Notes: a model not told the origin generated them from the sequence alone. A stretch of 64,000 nt of DNA from Magnetococcales bacterium (GCA_015234045.1 JADFWU010000014.1:6208-70207), one strand, 5' to 3'; shown: positions 35,487 to 45,794, numbered from the stretch's first letter. Translations and numbers: made by a program.

Positions 35487-36347
35487 TCAGTTCAAAAGAA
35501 GCAGAGCCAGCTGTGGTTGTTGATTAGCTTGAGCCAATACCGCTGTGCCTGCTTGTTGCAGGATGGCGTTTCTGGTCAGATTGCTTGTTTCCGAAGCGAT
35601 GTCCGCATCCATGATGCGTCCACGTGCTGCCTCGGTGTTTTCTGACAGATTGCTCAAACTCGCTATTGCTGATTCCAGACGGTTCTGAACCGCGCCCAGT
35701 GTGGCACGAATATCAGAAACACTATCCAGAGCCGTATCCACCGCTGTAATCACCGAACCCGCTCTGAGTTGAGCAGATGTGGTGGTCATGGCCGTGATGT
35801 CCGCTGCACTGCCCATGTTGGATGCAATTACACCGATAGCCGATGTGCCCGCATGTTTGATGGCCAGATCAATGGTTTTTCCAGCATCGTGACCGATGTG
35901 GAATTTCACCTCAAAACTGCCGTTGGTTCCAGCCAGAAGATTCTGATCATTAAACTCGGTATCTGATGAGATACGGTCGATTTCAGACAGAAGTTCTGTC
36001 ACCTCTTCCCAAAGATCGGATCGATCTGAAGTGGTGTATGTGTCGCTGGAAGCTTGAACTGCCAGCTCTCGCATCCGCTGCAAGGCATTTTCGGTCTCAG
36101 CGAGGGCGCCTTCCGCTACCTGAGCCAGAGAAATGGCATCATTGGCATTGCGGATGGCTTGGTTTGTTCCCCGAATTTGAGCCGTCATTCCTGTGGCAAT
36201 CGAGAGTCCTGCTGCGTCGTCCGCTGCGGAATTAACCCGCAATCCAGACGACAAGCGGGCAAAAGTCTTACCGAGCCTGTCTGATGCACTGTTCAAGTGC
36301 CGACGGGCGGTAAGTGCCGCTATGTTGCTATTAATCGTGAGAGACAT
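35487..36347 (-). CDS. fliC: Flagellin (first of three)
   Basis: 286-residue flagellin with intact N- and C-terminal coiled-coil domains (TINSNIAALTARRHLNSASD at the start, LAQANQQPQLALLLLN at the end) and a short variable middle around GTNGSFEVKFHIGHDAG. First gene of the tandem set, so the main promoter should be in the long region upstream (36348-37032). AAGGAA lies close to the ATG. Tandem short flagellins are typical of magnetococci, an inference that supports the taxonomic guess. Confidence 0.95.
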   Translation of the reverse strand: MSLTINSNIAALTARRHLNSASDRLGKTFARLSSGLRVNSAADDAAGLSIATGMTAQIRGTNQAIRNANDAISLAQVAEGALAETENALQRMRELAVQASSDTYTTSDRSDLWEEVTELLSEIDRISSDTEFNDQNLLAGTNGSFEVKFHIGHDAGKTIDLAIKHAGTSAIGVIASNMGSAADITAMTTTSAQLRAGSVITAVDTALDSVSDIRATLGAVQNRLESAIASLSNLSENTEAARGRIMDADIASETSNLTRNAILQQAGTAVLAQANQQPQLALLLLN

Positions 36348-37032
36348 GGTTCCTTACCTCAAACTCCTTGATTGAAACGATCCCCTACGAAACGTTTCAA
36401 AAAGGCTCCCATCCTTGGTTGTCATTGGGCTGTTCGTTTAATCGGGCCAACCCAACCCGAATATTTCCAAATTATTTCTTTCCTTGAGTCCTCAGTGAGT
36501 GCCTCCTTTCGATCCTATATTACTTATAAATAAATCATAGTTGGCGTTTGCGCCGATTCTCTGGAACAAATCAACCATTATTTTTTTCAACTATTTGATT
36601 GAACGAGTAAAAAATCGCTAAAGTCGATAGTTGGTTTTTTCCAGGTTGATTACTCCCTAGTCCACTTATCGGAATTCTCTTAACGGGACTTGAGTGAAAA
36701 ATTGCCCCTTTTTCAAAAAAAAGCGATTTTTTCTTCTGGTTGGAAAAATCGCGCCTATGTCGGAAAAACGGCTGCTTTAGACCATGTGTTTGTGGTGTTC
36801 TGTTTTTAACGTATTGATAATGAATGCTTTTTGTTGGCAGGGTGAGTTTTTGGGCTATAGTTGTTTTGTTCGAAATGTTGACTGATGTTGCGTGATATAA
36901 TTGGAAACCATATTGTTGAGGAGTGTGGAATAAATCGAGTGTCTCAATTTCACGGTTGGAAGGGCGCTTTTACTGTTCATCACTGTCAGCAAGGATATGA
37001 TCCGGCGGCTTTTGCAAGGAGCGATACAAAGC
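36348..37032. promoter_or_regulatory. Flagellin leader and divergent control region
   Basis: 685 AT-rich bases with no credible gene. Seen: a perfect palindrome GAAACGTTTC at 36389-36398 in the flagellin leader; the 9-mer AAAAATCGC three times, two forming an inverted pair (36723-36731 with 36744-36752); and a possible sigma-28 site listed separately. The leader from that site to the flagellin ATG would be over 300 bases, long enough for post-transcriptional control. Confidence 0.45.
36666..36693 (-). promoter_or_regulatory. Possible sigma-28 (FliA) flagellar promoter
   Basis: On the minus strand TCAA, 16 bases, TCCGATAA resembles the flagellar class 3 consensus TAAA-N15-GCCGATAA. It points toward the flagellin cluster about 320 bp away. 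One mismatch in each box; treat as a candidate only. Confidence 0.3.
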
Positions 37033-39438
37033 ATGATGAATCGAGGTCATCTGATCTGCGTATGCGTCAACGATACCGCAACCCCCGATTGGTCATTACG
37101 ACTGGCTGAGGAGGGCTGGTCTGTGATTACGCTCACTCCTGAACAATTGGATAGTGAACGGATTGAGGTTGAAACCGCTGCTATGGTGGTAGTCAACAAT
37201 GCCAAGGGTTGGCTGGACAGTGACTTTGCCACCGAGTCACATGCGCGACATGGTCTGTCGTGGTTGCTGCTTTTTGATGCGTGGAACCAGGACTATCTTG
37301 CTCGTGCTTTGGCTTTGGGTCATTCGCACTGGCTTGTGCGTGACATGGCAGGGCAGTGGTTGGATATGTTGCCAGGTATGGTCGCTCGACTGGTGGGTAC
37401 GTCACATCGCTCTCTACGCCGGCATGTGCGGCTACTGCTGAACTCTCTTGATGAGGGTGTCGTTGGGCTGCGTCCCAGAGGTGAAATCGCCTGGATTAAC
37501 AGTGCCGCGCTACGCATCATCGGCATGAGCGCGGATGATGTGTTGGAAAATAGGCAGGAAGATGTTCTCCAGCTGTATGAACAACCAAGACAAGAAAATA
37601 GTGATATGCCTGAGTCGTTGGCATGGTCTGTCAGTCGGGATGGTTTTGATATTCTCTCTTTGGATTGTTGGTGTCAGAGCGGTGGTGATAACCGAGTGCC
37701 TGTCTCTTTTTCACTGACACCAATCTCCGGCGATCCAGGCTTGGCAGGCGTGGCGATCCTTCAGGACATCAGTGAGCGAAAGGATATGGAACGTGTGCTG
37801 AGAAAGGTGCGTAAAGAGGCGCAAACCGCCACGCGGGCCAAGACCGAATTCCTAGCCACAATGAGCCACGAAATCCGCACGCCAATGAATGCCATCATCG
37901 GCATGTCAGAGCTATTGGGACAAACCCGACTCACTGCCGAGCAGGAGCGGTATATCAATATTTTTCGTCACTCCGGTGAAGTCTTGTTGGATCTGATTAA
38001 CGATATTCTTGATCTGTCCAATGTTGAGGCAGGTTTGCTGGAGGTGGATCACACGCCATTTGATCTGATCGAATTGGTGGACAGTATTGCCGATATCATG
38101 GGGCTACGTGCTCTGGATAAGGAACTATACATGTTGACCCATTTTAGCCCCTCTGTGCCGTGTGATGTGGTGGGCGACCCTGCACGGCTCAGGCAGATTT
38201 TGGTGAATCTGGTCGGTAATGCTATTAAGTTTACCGAGCGTGGTGAGGTTGGTATTCGGATCAGTTGGGAATCCACTGATGAGAGGATGGGGCTGTTTCG
38301 CTTTGCGGTGTCGGATACCGGAATTGGTATCTCTCAAGAGAAACAGAAATCCATTTTTCAGCCCTTTACTCAAGCGGACTCCTCGGTAACGCGTACTCAT
38401 GGCGGTACCGGGTTGGGTTTGACAATTTGTCACCGTCTTGTGGATCTCATGGGCGGTTCCATACATGTGAAAAGCCGACCTGGGCGTGGCAGTACTTTCT
38501 GGTTTGAGGTGCCTTTGGAGTATCGGCATCAGTCCAAACAGGTGGAGCATCGTGGTTTGCCAGATTTTACTGGCTGTCGGATGTTGCTCCACTCGGACAG
38601 CTATGCCTCAAAATTGGCACTGCGTGAGATGCTTGGTGTGGTGAATATGGAGGTCAAGACCGTGGGCAACCATGATGCCCTGGTGCGTGAAATAGAAGTT
38701 GCTTGGGCACGTGGTGCGCCGTATCACGTCATTGGGCTTGATTCTCAAACGCCATTTCCTGGGATGGATAAATTCATCTATGCCAGCCGCCTGCGCGGGC
38801 GACAACAGTGTGGTACTACGCCGATTTTGATCTTTTCTCTGCCTGGTCCACGTCGAGATCCAGAAAAACTCAGTCGTTTGGGGGTTACTCAAATTATCAA
38901 GCCCATCCGCCGCAATGAACTCATTGCCACGGTTGCTCAGTTGCTCAATATCGTATGGGATCAGCATGATGCCGAATCAGATCAACATGATGAGCGTTAT
39001 CTGACGGATAGTGCCAGACCAATGAAAATCTTATTGGCAGAGGATTCAGTTGATAATGCTCTGCTTATCCGTGCTTACCTGGAAAAAACGCCCCATAAGG
39101 TTGACGTGGCGGAAAATGGGCGGTTGGCTACTGAAATGTTTATACAGAATGAGTACGACTTGGTGTTGATGGATGTTCAAATGCCCATTCTGGATGGATA
39201 CAGCGCCACACGGGAGATTCGTGCCTGGGAGGTGGAAAATAATCAACCCCCCACTAAAATCCTCGCCCTTACTGCCAACGTGCTGCAAGAGCACCGTCGT
39301 CGAAGTATCGCGAGTGGGTGTGATGGTCATCTCACAAAACCCATAAAAAAACGTGAGCTTATGCGTGAGATACATCGATTCAGCAAAGAGGATACTCTGG
39401 AGGATGTTGAACAGATCCCGATTCCGCTACCAGAGTAG
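37033..39438 (+). CDS. Hybrid sensor histidine kinase with receiver domains
   Basis: 801-residue, apparently soluble kinase with no membrane helix. Order: a receiver-like N-terminal domain (1 to about 118) without a phospho-acceptor Asp (VVVNNAKGW); PAS about 135-255; HisKA with His279 in SHEIRTPMNAIIG; ATPase domain with NLVGNAIKF, DTGIGI and GGTGLGLTI; a second receiver-like domain about 510-635 with a weakened acidic pocket (LLHSDS); and a full C-terminal receiver with Asp714 in LMDVQMPILDG and Lys in HLTKP. Start chosen at 37033 because AAGGAG is 11 bases upstream; ATG 36997 is also open. It lies beside the flagellins, so a role in motility control is possible. Confidence 0.9.
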   Translation: MMNRGHLICVCVNDTATPDWSLRLAEEGWSVITLTPEQLDSERIEVETAAMVVVNNAKGWLDSDFATESHARHGLSWLLLFDAWNQDYLARALALGHSHWLVRDMAGQWLDMLPGMVARLVGTSHRSLRRHVRLLLNSLDEGVVGLRPRGEIAWINSAALRIIGMSADDVLENRQEDVLQLYEQPRQENSDMPESLAWSVSRDGFDILSLDCWCQSGGDNRVPVSFSLTPISGDPGLAGVAILQDISERKDMERVLRKVRKEAQTATRAKTEFLATMSHEIRTPMNAIIGMSELLGQTRLTAEQERYINIFRHSGEVLLDLINDILDLSNVEAGLLEVDHTPFDLIELVDSIADIMGLRALDKELYMLTHFSPSVPCDVVGDPARLRQILVNLVGNAIKFTERGEVGIRISWESTDERMGLFRFAVSDTGIGISQEKQKSIFQPFTQADSSVTRTHGGTGLGLTICHRLVDLMGGSIHVKSRPGRGSTFWFEVPLEYRHQSKQVEHRGLPDFTGCRMLLHSDSYASKLALREMLGVVNMEVKTVGNHDALVREIEVAWARGAPYHVIGLDSQTPFPGMDKFIYASRLRGRQQCGTTPILIFSLPGPRRDPEKLSRLGVTQIIKPIRRNELIATVAQLLNIVWDQHDAESDQHDERYLTDSARPMKILLAEDSVDNALLIRAYLEKTPHKVDVAENGRLATEMFIQNEYDLVLMDVQMPILDGYSATREIRAWEVENNQPPTKILALTANVLQEHRRRSIASGCDGHLTKPIKKRELMREIHRFSKEDTLEDVEQIPIPLPE

Positions 39439-39457
39439 CCTAGGCTATAAGTATGCC

Positions 39458-42400
39458 CTATAAGCTGAGAGAAACCGTCTGAGTCGGTTGTTCTATCGTG
39501 AGTGTGATGTCCGATTGTGCGGCCTCAACGGTAGAATAATCCTCATCACTGTCTATTGTGATTCTGTAAGTCTTTTCGACCTGTAGACCGGAGACGCGGT
39601 AGTTGCCATCTTTATCGGTCACGACATTCGCCACAAAGCTACTGCTTTCAGAATCAAATACTGTCACCAAAGCACGTGCTGCATCAACGCCACTTAATGT
39701 ACCGCTGATCTCACCCTGATGATCAGATAGTGTGAGGATCGTATAGGCCAGGTCGGAGTCTGTCAGATCAATACCGGATTGATAGGCCACACCTTCCTGA
39801 GTCCATACCTTGAGTTGATAGTCAGACATTGGTGACAGGTCGGTGATTTCAAAACTGCCATCTGATTGGGTCGTGGCTTGACTGCCATACTCGCCGATTT
39901 TGTTCCAAGCCAACACAATCACATCGGAGAGGGCGTTTCCATCCAAATCCTGAAGCGTGCCGGAAATGCTTCGACCTGGGATCAGTTCGATATTCATATC
40001 ACTAACGTCACTGTTGACTGTGAGAGTGTCTGCTTCAGACCACGAAGCGCTCCAACCCGATGCCGAACCGCTGGCGTAATACATGACAGGAAAGCCGCTG
40101 GCAGAGAAGGAGATGAAATAATCACCAGGTGGTAGATCAGTAATGGTTAATGTGCCATCTCCACGCCGGAAGTCTGCTTCATAGAGCTCTTTCTCCGTAC
40201 TCCATAGATCCATGGCGACCACCAGATCGTCATTTTCGGTGCCCAAACCGGATATGGTCGTTTCAACTGAATAGGTGATGGAGCCACCAAGGATGAAGTT
40301 GACTCCTGTTGAGGATAAACCATTCTCAGTGGTTAGGGTTGTGGCATCTTTTGGTGAAGGTACGCTCTCACCGTTTCCAGCATAAAAATAACGGCGCTCA
40401 TTCCGTTCAATAGAGATCTGATAATCAAAGGCTGACTCAAGTCCTTCCAGTGTATAGGGCTGGTCTGAACCATCATCACTGATCACCACAACAGAAGCAA
40501 AACGTCCAAGGCTTGGAGAAAACGCTTCCACGGTGACCACATCACCTTCAACCAGACCGGAAATTTCACCAGAGATGGACGCGCCGCTTTGAAGGGTGAA
40601 ATCCACGCTGTCCTTGCTGCTGCTGGATATGTCTACATGAATCGGCTCTGAATCCTGGCGGCCTTGGACAAACAGTTTGACCTGATAATCGGATAAAGGA
40701 CGCAAGCCTTTCATCATATAGACACCAGTATCAGGATCAATCAAAGCAACGGTATTTTCACCAGTGGAAGGGGAGGATGCTCCAATCCAAGCGTCAACCT
40801 GATCGGGCAGTCCCTGAACTGTTCCGCTGATGGAAAAACCGGTGGAAACCACCAGGTCGATATCATCTCTGTCGCTGTCTTTAAGCAAAATAGGCTTGGC
40901 AAGATCAAAAGGCTTCAGCGAACCTCCAACCACATAGCATCCGGGAGTCATGGTTTGAGTCTTAAGGCAGACGCGATAGTCATTGGCTGGAGGTAGACCA
41001 TGTATCTCATAATCAACGCTGCTGGATGTGCCGGTAACCTTAACATATTGACCCAAACGTAGATTTGTAGACCAGGCGCTTATTTCAGCTTTCTCGCCTG
41101 AGGGCAGGCCGGAGATCGTTCCACCAATGGACAGTGCTGAACTGAGATTAACCGCTAAGGAGATACCGCCAACGCCTTCGGAGAGGTCCAAAATCCGTGC
41201 CTGATTGGGGTCTGGGCGCAATTTATTGTCGGCATCCAAAAAACCGCCAAGCACATTGCCGGATAGGGGATTGATGTGAACCGTATAGTCCGGTGCTGGT
41301 CTGAGATTGGTAAAAGAGACCAATAGATCACTACCGGTTCCGTTGACCTGTTCCCAAGCACCTAATCCGCTGCTGTTGGAGGAGATGTCAATCTCAATGC
41401 TGGCTCCGACAGGTGCGCCAGTGATGGTTAGATTCAGTGATTGGGCAACCTTAAGTTCAATACCAATATTATCCTTGTCAGTCTGAGTCAGATCTATAAT
41501 GGATGCCTTGTCCCAAGTGACGCCGCTGGATGTGGTGTTGCTGGAACTGCCGCCCCAAAAACCACTGGGATAGCTGGTTGAGAACCACTGAAGCCGGTAA
41601 TCATCCACTCTTTTCAATCCGCCGATGGAAAAATCAATGGGCTGTCCATCGCCAATAATGTTGGTTTGAGTATAGTGGCCCACCGAAGGCGCGTAGAGTG
41701 ATATCGTCAACGATGTGCCTGTGGCAAGACCGTTGATTGTCCCGGAGATGCTGCGCTCTGGTTGCTCGACATTAATGATAAAATTCTGAACAATATCAGC
41801 CTGATTTGAAATGAGCTCTACGGTGAACGTTGCTGTGTAGGTGCCGGGCTGGTTGAAGATATGTTCGGCTTCATTGCCTTCTTTAACTGTGCCATCACTG
41901 AATGACCAATAGGCCCGTTTGACCTGCTCATCCAAAGAGGTTGTGGTGGCTTGGAAGTTGAATGTGTCTCCAGAGCGCAATCCCGGTTCAGGCAGTTTTA
42001 CCGAATCAACACCATGATGAGTGGATTGTGTTGAATCGAAAGGAAATTGATCCAGATCATCGGTGACACCATCGTTATCGTCATCATCGTCACACAGATC
42101 ACCTTGGGCATCATTATCGTTGTTGGCTTGGTCACTATTAGCGACATCAGGGCAGTTATCCAAGTCGTGAACGATGCCGTCTCCGTCCAAATCAACGACA
42201 GCGGGATCAGCGAGATGAACAGGAACGAGGGAATCGGTTCTGGAACCATTGCCTAGCTGACCATCACTGTTATTGCCCCAACTCCAGACAGAACCATCGG
42301 ATTTTTGCGCCATGCCATGAGTAAATCCAGCGCTGATGGCGGATGCATTGGTCAGGTTGGTTACTTTGACCGGATAGGGCGAGGCGTTAGTGCTGTTATT

Positions 42401-45397
42401 GCCCAGTTGGCCTTTGTCATTTTTACCCCAACTCCACACTGTGCCATCTGAGGCAAGCGCCAAGTTGAAAGAGGTCTTGGTGCTGATGGCGACAATGGTT
42501 TGATTTCCAAAGCCGGTGACCTGAATCGGTTGGTTTGACTGCTGAATCAGACCGTCACCATCGCCTAATTGATTAAAGGAGTTGCTGCCCCAAGTCCAGA
42601 CTGTTCCGTTGGAACGCAGCACCATGGAGTGTGAATCGCCTGCTGCAACGGCAATGATATCGTACAGATCAGGCACCTGAATCGGAGAGAGCCTGGTGGT
42701 GTCGGTACCATCACCAAGTTGACCGCTGGCATTGTTGCCCCAAGCCCACACGGTTCCATCATAAGCCAGTGCCAAAGAGTGAGAACCGCCGCCGGAAACA
42801 GTGGCGATGTTGGATAAGCCGATCGTTTGAACCGGTATGTCACGGTCATTATAGGTGCCATCACCCAGTCGGCCATTGTTGACACCCCAACCCCACACCG
42901 TGCCATCTTTTCGCACGGCCAGAGAGTGGGATGTCGCTGCCGAAGCGTAGGTAACGCCGGTCATGTTGGTTACTTGAACAGGGCTAAGGCGCATGGCGAC
43001 TTGTGATGCACCATCACCTAACCGCCCACCATTATTGCTACCCCAGGACCAGAGAGAGCCATCGGTGAGTACCGCCATGCTGTGGACTTCGCCAGCGGTG
43101 ACTAGTGCAGGCGAGCTGAGATTAACCACATCTTTCCGGGTCTCACTCTGAGCGCCCGTACCACTGCCTAGCTGACCATTGTTGTTCTTACCCCAAGCCC
43201 AAGCGCCATTTTCCGCTGTAATGGCCAAGCTGTGTGAACTGCCTGCGGAAATTACGCTGGATTGACTAAATTTGGGAGTGCTTTGTGGGGCGAGATTGGC
43301 CAGGAAAATTTGTTGAGGATCATCGGTGCCATAAACAGCGCCTGCTAAGGCATTGGTCTGCGGAAAATCATCAGAAAGGGTTGTGCCAACGACCCAGACC
43401 GTACCCTGACTATTGACGGCAATGCCTTGGCCGGAATCGTTACTTGTGCCGCCGAGCAGGGCGGTGTAAACGATGCTTGAGCCATCGGAAGTCATTTTGA
43501 TCACAAAGGCATCTTTGTCGGTTCTCTCCTCATTTTTGCCTTGTGTTTCGTAGAGAGGGCTGACATGTGGGAAGCCATCATCCGCCGTGTCACCAGTCAG
43601 ATAGATATCGTTACGGCCATCTATCTGGATATCTCTACCCAAATCTGCACTTTCACCACCAATATAGGTGGAGGCGGCTATGGCGGACAGTTCACGATCG
43701 GCAAACAGAACAACAAACGCATCGGATGTGCCTCCCAAGGATGTATCCAGCGCATTGAGAACCGGAAAGTCCGTTGATTTGGTATAACCGGTCAACACGG
43801 GCACGCCATTGCCATTAACAGCAAGTCCATATACACCATCATTCAGAGTGCCGCCAATGTAGGTGGACATCAGGATTTCTGAGCCATCACTATTGAGCTT
43901 GATCAGGAAACCATCCCGATCACCGCTGAGATCGGCATCCAATGGATTTTTTGTTGGTAGATCATTTGAGTAGGTTTCGCCAGCGATGAAAATATGATTA
44001 TCGGAATTGATATCCAACGCATAGGGATAATCGTGACCAGATCCACCGATCAGAGAGCTGTATTGCAGGGTGTATTCATCCTCATCCAATTGGGCGAGTT
44101 CAGTAAGAAAAATGTCTGAATTGCCGGCATGGCTGAGTCCCAATCCGTTGGCTGTTGGAAAATCACTGGACAGTGTATTGCCGGTGATTAGCGCATTACC
44201 GTTGCTCTGCCAGCGCACAGCACGTGCTATATCTTTTGCATTTCCGCCCAGGTAGGTAGCGTAAGTGAGGGTGCCATCGGTTTTTGACAAGGTGATAATA
44301 ACGGCATCCCGTCCAACACTTTTGGTTGGTTGGATGGCATTTGCAGTTACAGGGAAATCACTGGATTCGGTGTATCCAGCCAGCACGAGCGTACCATTTG
44401 GGCGTACATCCAAGGCTAATCCAGCATCATTAGACGATCCGCCAAGATATGTTACATAGGCCAGTGCGCCGCTATCTCCATCATACTTGGCTACAAAGAA
44501 ATCACTGTTACCGTCCAGTTGGTCATCCACAGCGCCGGGCGTTATTGGAAAATCCACCGAGCGCGTATTTCCCGTGAAGTAGACATCACCAGAAGCGTCA
44601 ATCGCAACAGCGCTACTGGTGTCCTGTCCAGCACCGCCGATGAATGTGGAAAACTGAAGAACAGGATCAATCACGAGTGTCTTGTCGTGATCATAATCAG
44701 AGATCTCAAAAGCGATCTGTACGCCATTATCATGAGAATCAATAACAAAGCGTCCCTCAACCGACATTCGTCCACTTTGGCTATGCTGATAGATAACAGG
44801 TGCTTGTTGAATAAAATGGCTACCACCAGCTTGAAGAACAAGATTGCCGTCATCATCCAGTGTCGCGCTATCAATACCTTGAATCAGAAAACGAATCGCG
44901 CTCGGATCAGCGCCGGGATTGACTATGAAGTCATACTCCAGCAATCCGGGATTGCCATAAAATACCAGGTCAATGCCAGGATAGGCGGCGTTATAGCGTA
45001 CTTTTTCGAAGCTTGAGACCTCTTCTTGCCACTGGTTCGGATCATTACCGACAAAGTAGTGAACATGACTGTTTAGTGGGTTCTCACCTTGGATCGTGTT
45101 GGTGGTTTGGTTGTTGGTATCCAACAGGGTGAGTGATATTGCTCGGCGTTTTCCATTGATATCAGAATGGATAGCGGTTGCGCCACGCTCGGACATCAGT
45201 AGAGAAAAACCGGGAGCGCGGGCAATAAATCGCGCATCAGGCGATGCCTGACCTCGATTTTTTTCAAAATGGAGTGGAAAGTTTCCTGGGGCAATTTGTG
45301 CCGAACTCGTGGCATGCCATGAGAGCAACACCGCAAGAGTGGCGGCGAATACCAGGGATAACCTACTGGAAAAATTTAACAATTCCGACATATTCAT
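39458..45397 (-). CDS. Giant secreted protein: SBBP propeller, RCC1 propeller, PKD and carboxypeptidase-regulatory-like repeats
   Basis: 1979 residues. Signal peptide (LVFAATLAVLLSWHATSSAQ); N-terminal domain typical in front of SBBP repeats (FPLHFEKNRGQ); about seven SBBP blades to residue 710 (GGTSNDSGQGIAVNSQG, TGYTKSTDFP); exactly seven RCC1 blades about 712-1060 (DGTVWAWGNNASGQLGDGT); a calcium-type Asp-rich repeat (DLDGDGIVHDLDNCPD) to about 1110; a PKD-like domain to about 1210; then nine or so beta domains starting ISGTI/ISGTV up to the end. No sorting tag is recognised. Start could be TTG 45406, ATG 45397 or ATG 45391. Probably a cell-surface or released adhesin/binding protein. Converges on the kinase gene with 19 bp between. 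Confidence 0.85.
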   Translation of the reverse strand: MNMSELLNFSSRLSLVFAATLAVLLSWHATSSAQIAPGNFPLHFEKNRGQASPDARFIARAPGFSLLMSERGATAIHSDINGKRRAISLTLLDTNNQTTNTIQGENPLNSHVHYFVGNDPNQWQEEVSSFEKVRYNAAYPGIDLVFYGNPGLLEYDFIVNPGADPSAIRFLIQGIDSATLDDDGNLVLQAGGSHFIQQAPVIYQHSQSGRMSVEGRFVIDSHDNGVQIAFEISDYDHDKTLVIDPVLQFSTFIGGAGQDTSSAVAIDASGDVYFTGNTRSVDFPITPGAVDDQLDGNSDFFVAKYDGDSGALAYVTYLGGSSNDAGLALDVRPNGTLVLAGYTESSDFPVTANAIQPTKSVGRDAVIITLSKTDGTLTYATYLGGNAKDIARAVRWQSNGNALITGNTLSSDFPTANGLGLSHAGNSDIFLTELAQLDEDEYTLQYSSLIGGSGHDYPYALDINSDNHIFIAGETYSNDLPTKNPLDADLSGDRDGFLIKLNSDGSEILMSTYIGGTLNDGVYGLAVNGNGVPVLTGYTKSTDFPVLNALDTSLGGTSDAFVVLFADRELSAIAASTYIGGESADLGRDIQIDGRNDIYLTGDTADDGFPHVSPLYETQGKNEERTDKDAFVIKMTSDGSSIVYTALLGGTSNDSGQGIAVNSQGTVWVVGTTLSDDFPQTNALAGAVYGTDDPQQIFLANLAPQSTPKFSQSSVISAGSSHSLAITAENGAWAWGKNNNGQLGSGTGAQSETRKDVVNLSSPALVTAGEVHSMAVLTDGSLWSWGSNNGGRLGDGASQVAMRLSPVQVTNMTGVTYASAATSHSLAVRKDGTVWGWGVNNGRLGDGTYNDRDIPVQTIGLSNIATVSGGGSHSLALAYDGTVWAWGNNASGQLGDGTDTTRLSPIQVPDLYDIIAVAAGDSHSMVLRSNGTVWTWGSNSFNQLGDGDGLIQQSNQPIQVTGFGNQTIVAISTKTSFNLALASDGTVWSWGKNDKGQLGNNSTNASPYPVKVTNLTNASAISAGFTHGMAQKSDGSVWSWGNNSDGQLGNGSRTDSLVPVHLADPAVVDLDGDGIVHDLDNCPDVANSDQANNDNDAQGDLCDDDDDNDGVTDDLDQFPFDSTQSTHHGVDSVKLPEPGLRSGDTFNFQATTTSLDEQVKRAYWSFSDGTVKEGNEAEHIFNQPGTYTATFTVELISNQADIVQNFIINVEQPERSISGTINGLATGTSLTISLYAPSVGHYTQTNIIGDGQPIDFSIGGLKRVDDYRLQWFSTSYPSGFWGGSSSNTTSSGVTWDKASIIDLTQTDKDNIGIELKVAQSLNLTITGAPVGASIEIDISSNSSGLGAWEQVNGTGSDLLVSFTNLRPAPDYTVHINPLSGNVLGGFLDADNKLRPDPNQARILDLSEGVGGISLAVNLSSALSIGGTISGLPSGEKAEISAWSTNLRLGQYVKVTGTSSSVDYEIHGLPPANDYRVCLKTQTMTPGCYVVGGSLKPFDLAKPILLKDSDRDDIDLVVSTGFSISGTVQGLPDQVDAWIGASSPSTGENTVALIDPDTGVYMMKGLRPLSDYQVKLFVQGRQDSEPIHVDISSSSKDSVDFTLQSGASISGEISGLVEGDVVTVEAFSPSLGRFASVVVISDDGSDQPYTLEGLESAFDYQISIERNERRYFYAGNGESVPSPKDATTLTTENGLSSTGVNFILGGSITYSVETTISGLGTENDDLVVAMDLWSTEKELYEADFRRGDGTLTITDLPPGDYFISFSASGFPVMYYASGSASGWSASWSEADTLTVNSDVSDMNIELIPGRSISGTLQDLDGNALSDVIVLAWNKIGEYGSQATTQSDGSFEITDLSPMSDYQLKVWTQEGVAYQSGIDLTDSDLAYTILTLSDHQGEISGTLSGVDAARALVTVFDSESSSFVANVVTDKDGNYRVSGLQVEKTYRITIDSDEDYSTVEAAQSDITLTIEQPTQTVSLSL

Positions 45398-45539
45398 AAA
45401 TCTCAACTATCCGGGCGCATGGGCGACGGGTTGTCTGATTTGAATGGAAAACAGCCTTATCCTCTATTGTATCGGTTTTTCAGGCGAATTTGTTAAAGGA
45501 TTTTATGTAGAATGGGTAGTTTGAGGTGGAATCGGGAAA

Positions 45540-45580
45540 AACAAACAAGGCTGTCAATGAAATTGACAGCCTTGTTTGTT
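45540..45580. terminator. Perfect 19-bp hairpin after the 63-residue ORF
   Basis: AACAAACAAGGCTGTCAAT, loop GAA, ATTGACAGCCTTGTTTGTT: a perfect stem ending in a T-rich run. Placed 22 bases after the stop of the 63-residue gene on the minus strand; symmetric, so it could act both ways. Confidence 0.8.
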
Positions 45581-45602
45581 GCGTAAGCGAGCTGGATTAA
45601 AA

Positions 45603-45794
45603 TCAAGCAGCCTTGTTGCCTTTTGTTTGATTCTTCCAGTAAAGCTCAGGGCGTCCGCCAAACCATTCAACGCCCTTCATGTCTTCACCGAAGACTTTGG
45701 CAGTCTCCAGAAAAGCTTGCGTGAGCTCTTCGATAAGCTTTGGTTTGATTTCTTGAAATTTCTCAACTGACGAGAGATATGGAGAGTGTGACAT
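45603..45794 (-). CDS. Small orphan protein, 63 residues
   Basis: Not recognised. 63 residues, mostly helical and acidic (SVEKFQEIKPKLIEELTQAF, KVFGEDMKGVEWFGGRPELYW) with a basic end (KNQTKGNKAA). No signal or membrane segment. It is likely a real gene: AAGAGGTG lies at good distance before the ATG and a perfect terminator hairpin follows. It sits 58 bp downstream of the 190-residue orphan gene, with a perfect inverted repeat between them. Amphipathic N-terminal helix recalls small phasin-like proteins, but this is speculation. Confidence 0.6.
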   Translation of the reverse strand: MSHSPYLSSVEKFQEIKPKLIEELTQAFLETAKVFGEDMKGVEWFGGRPELYWKNQTKGNKAA

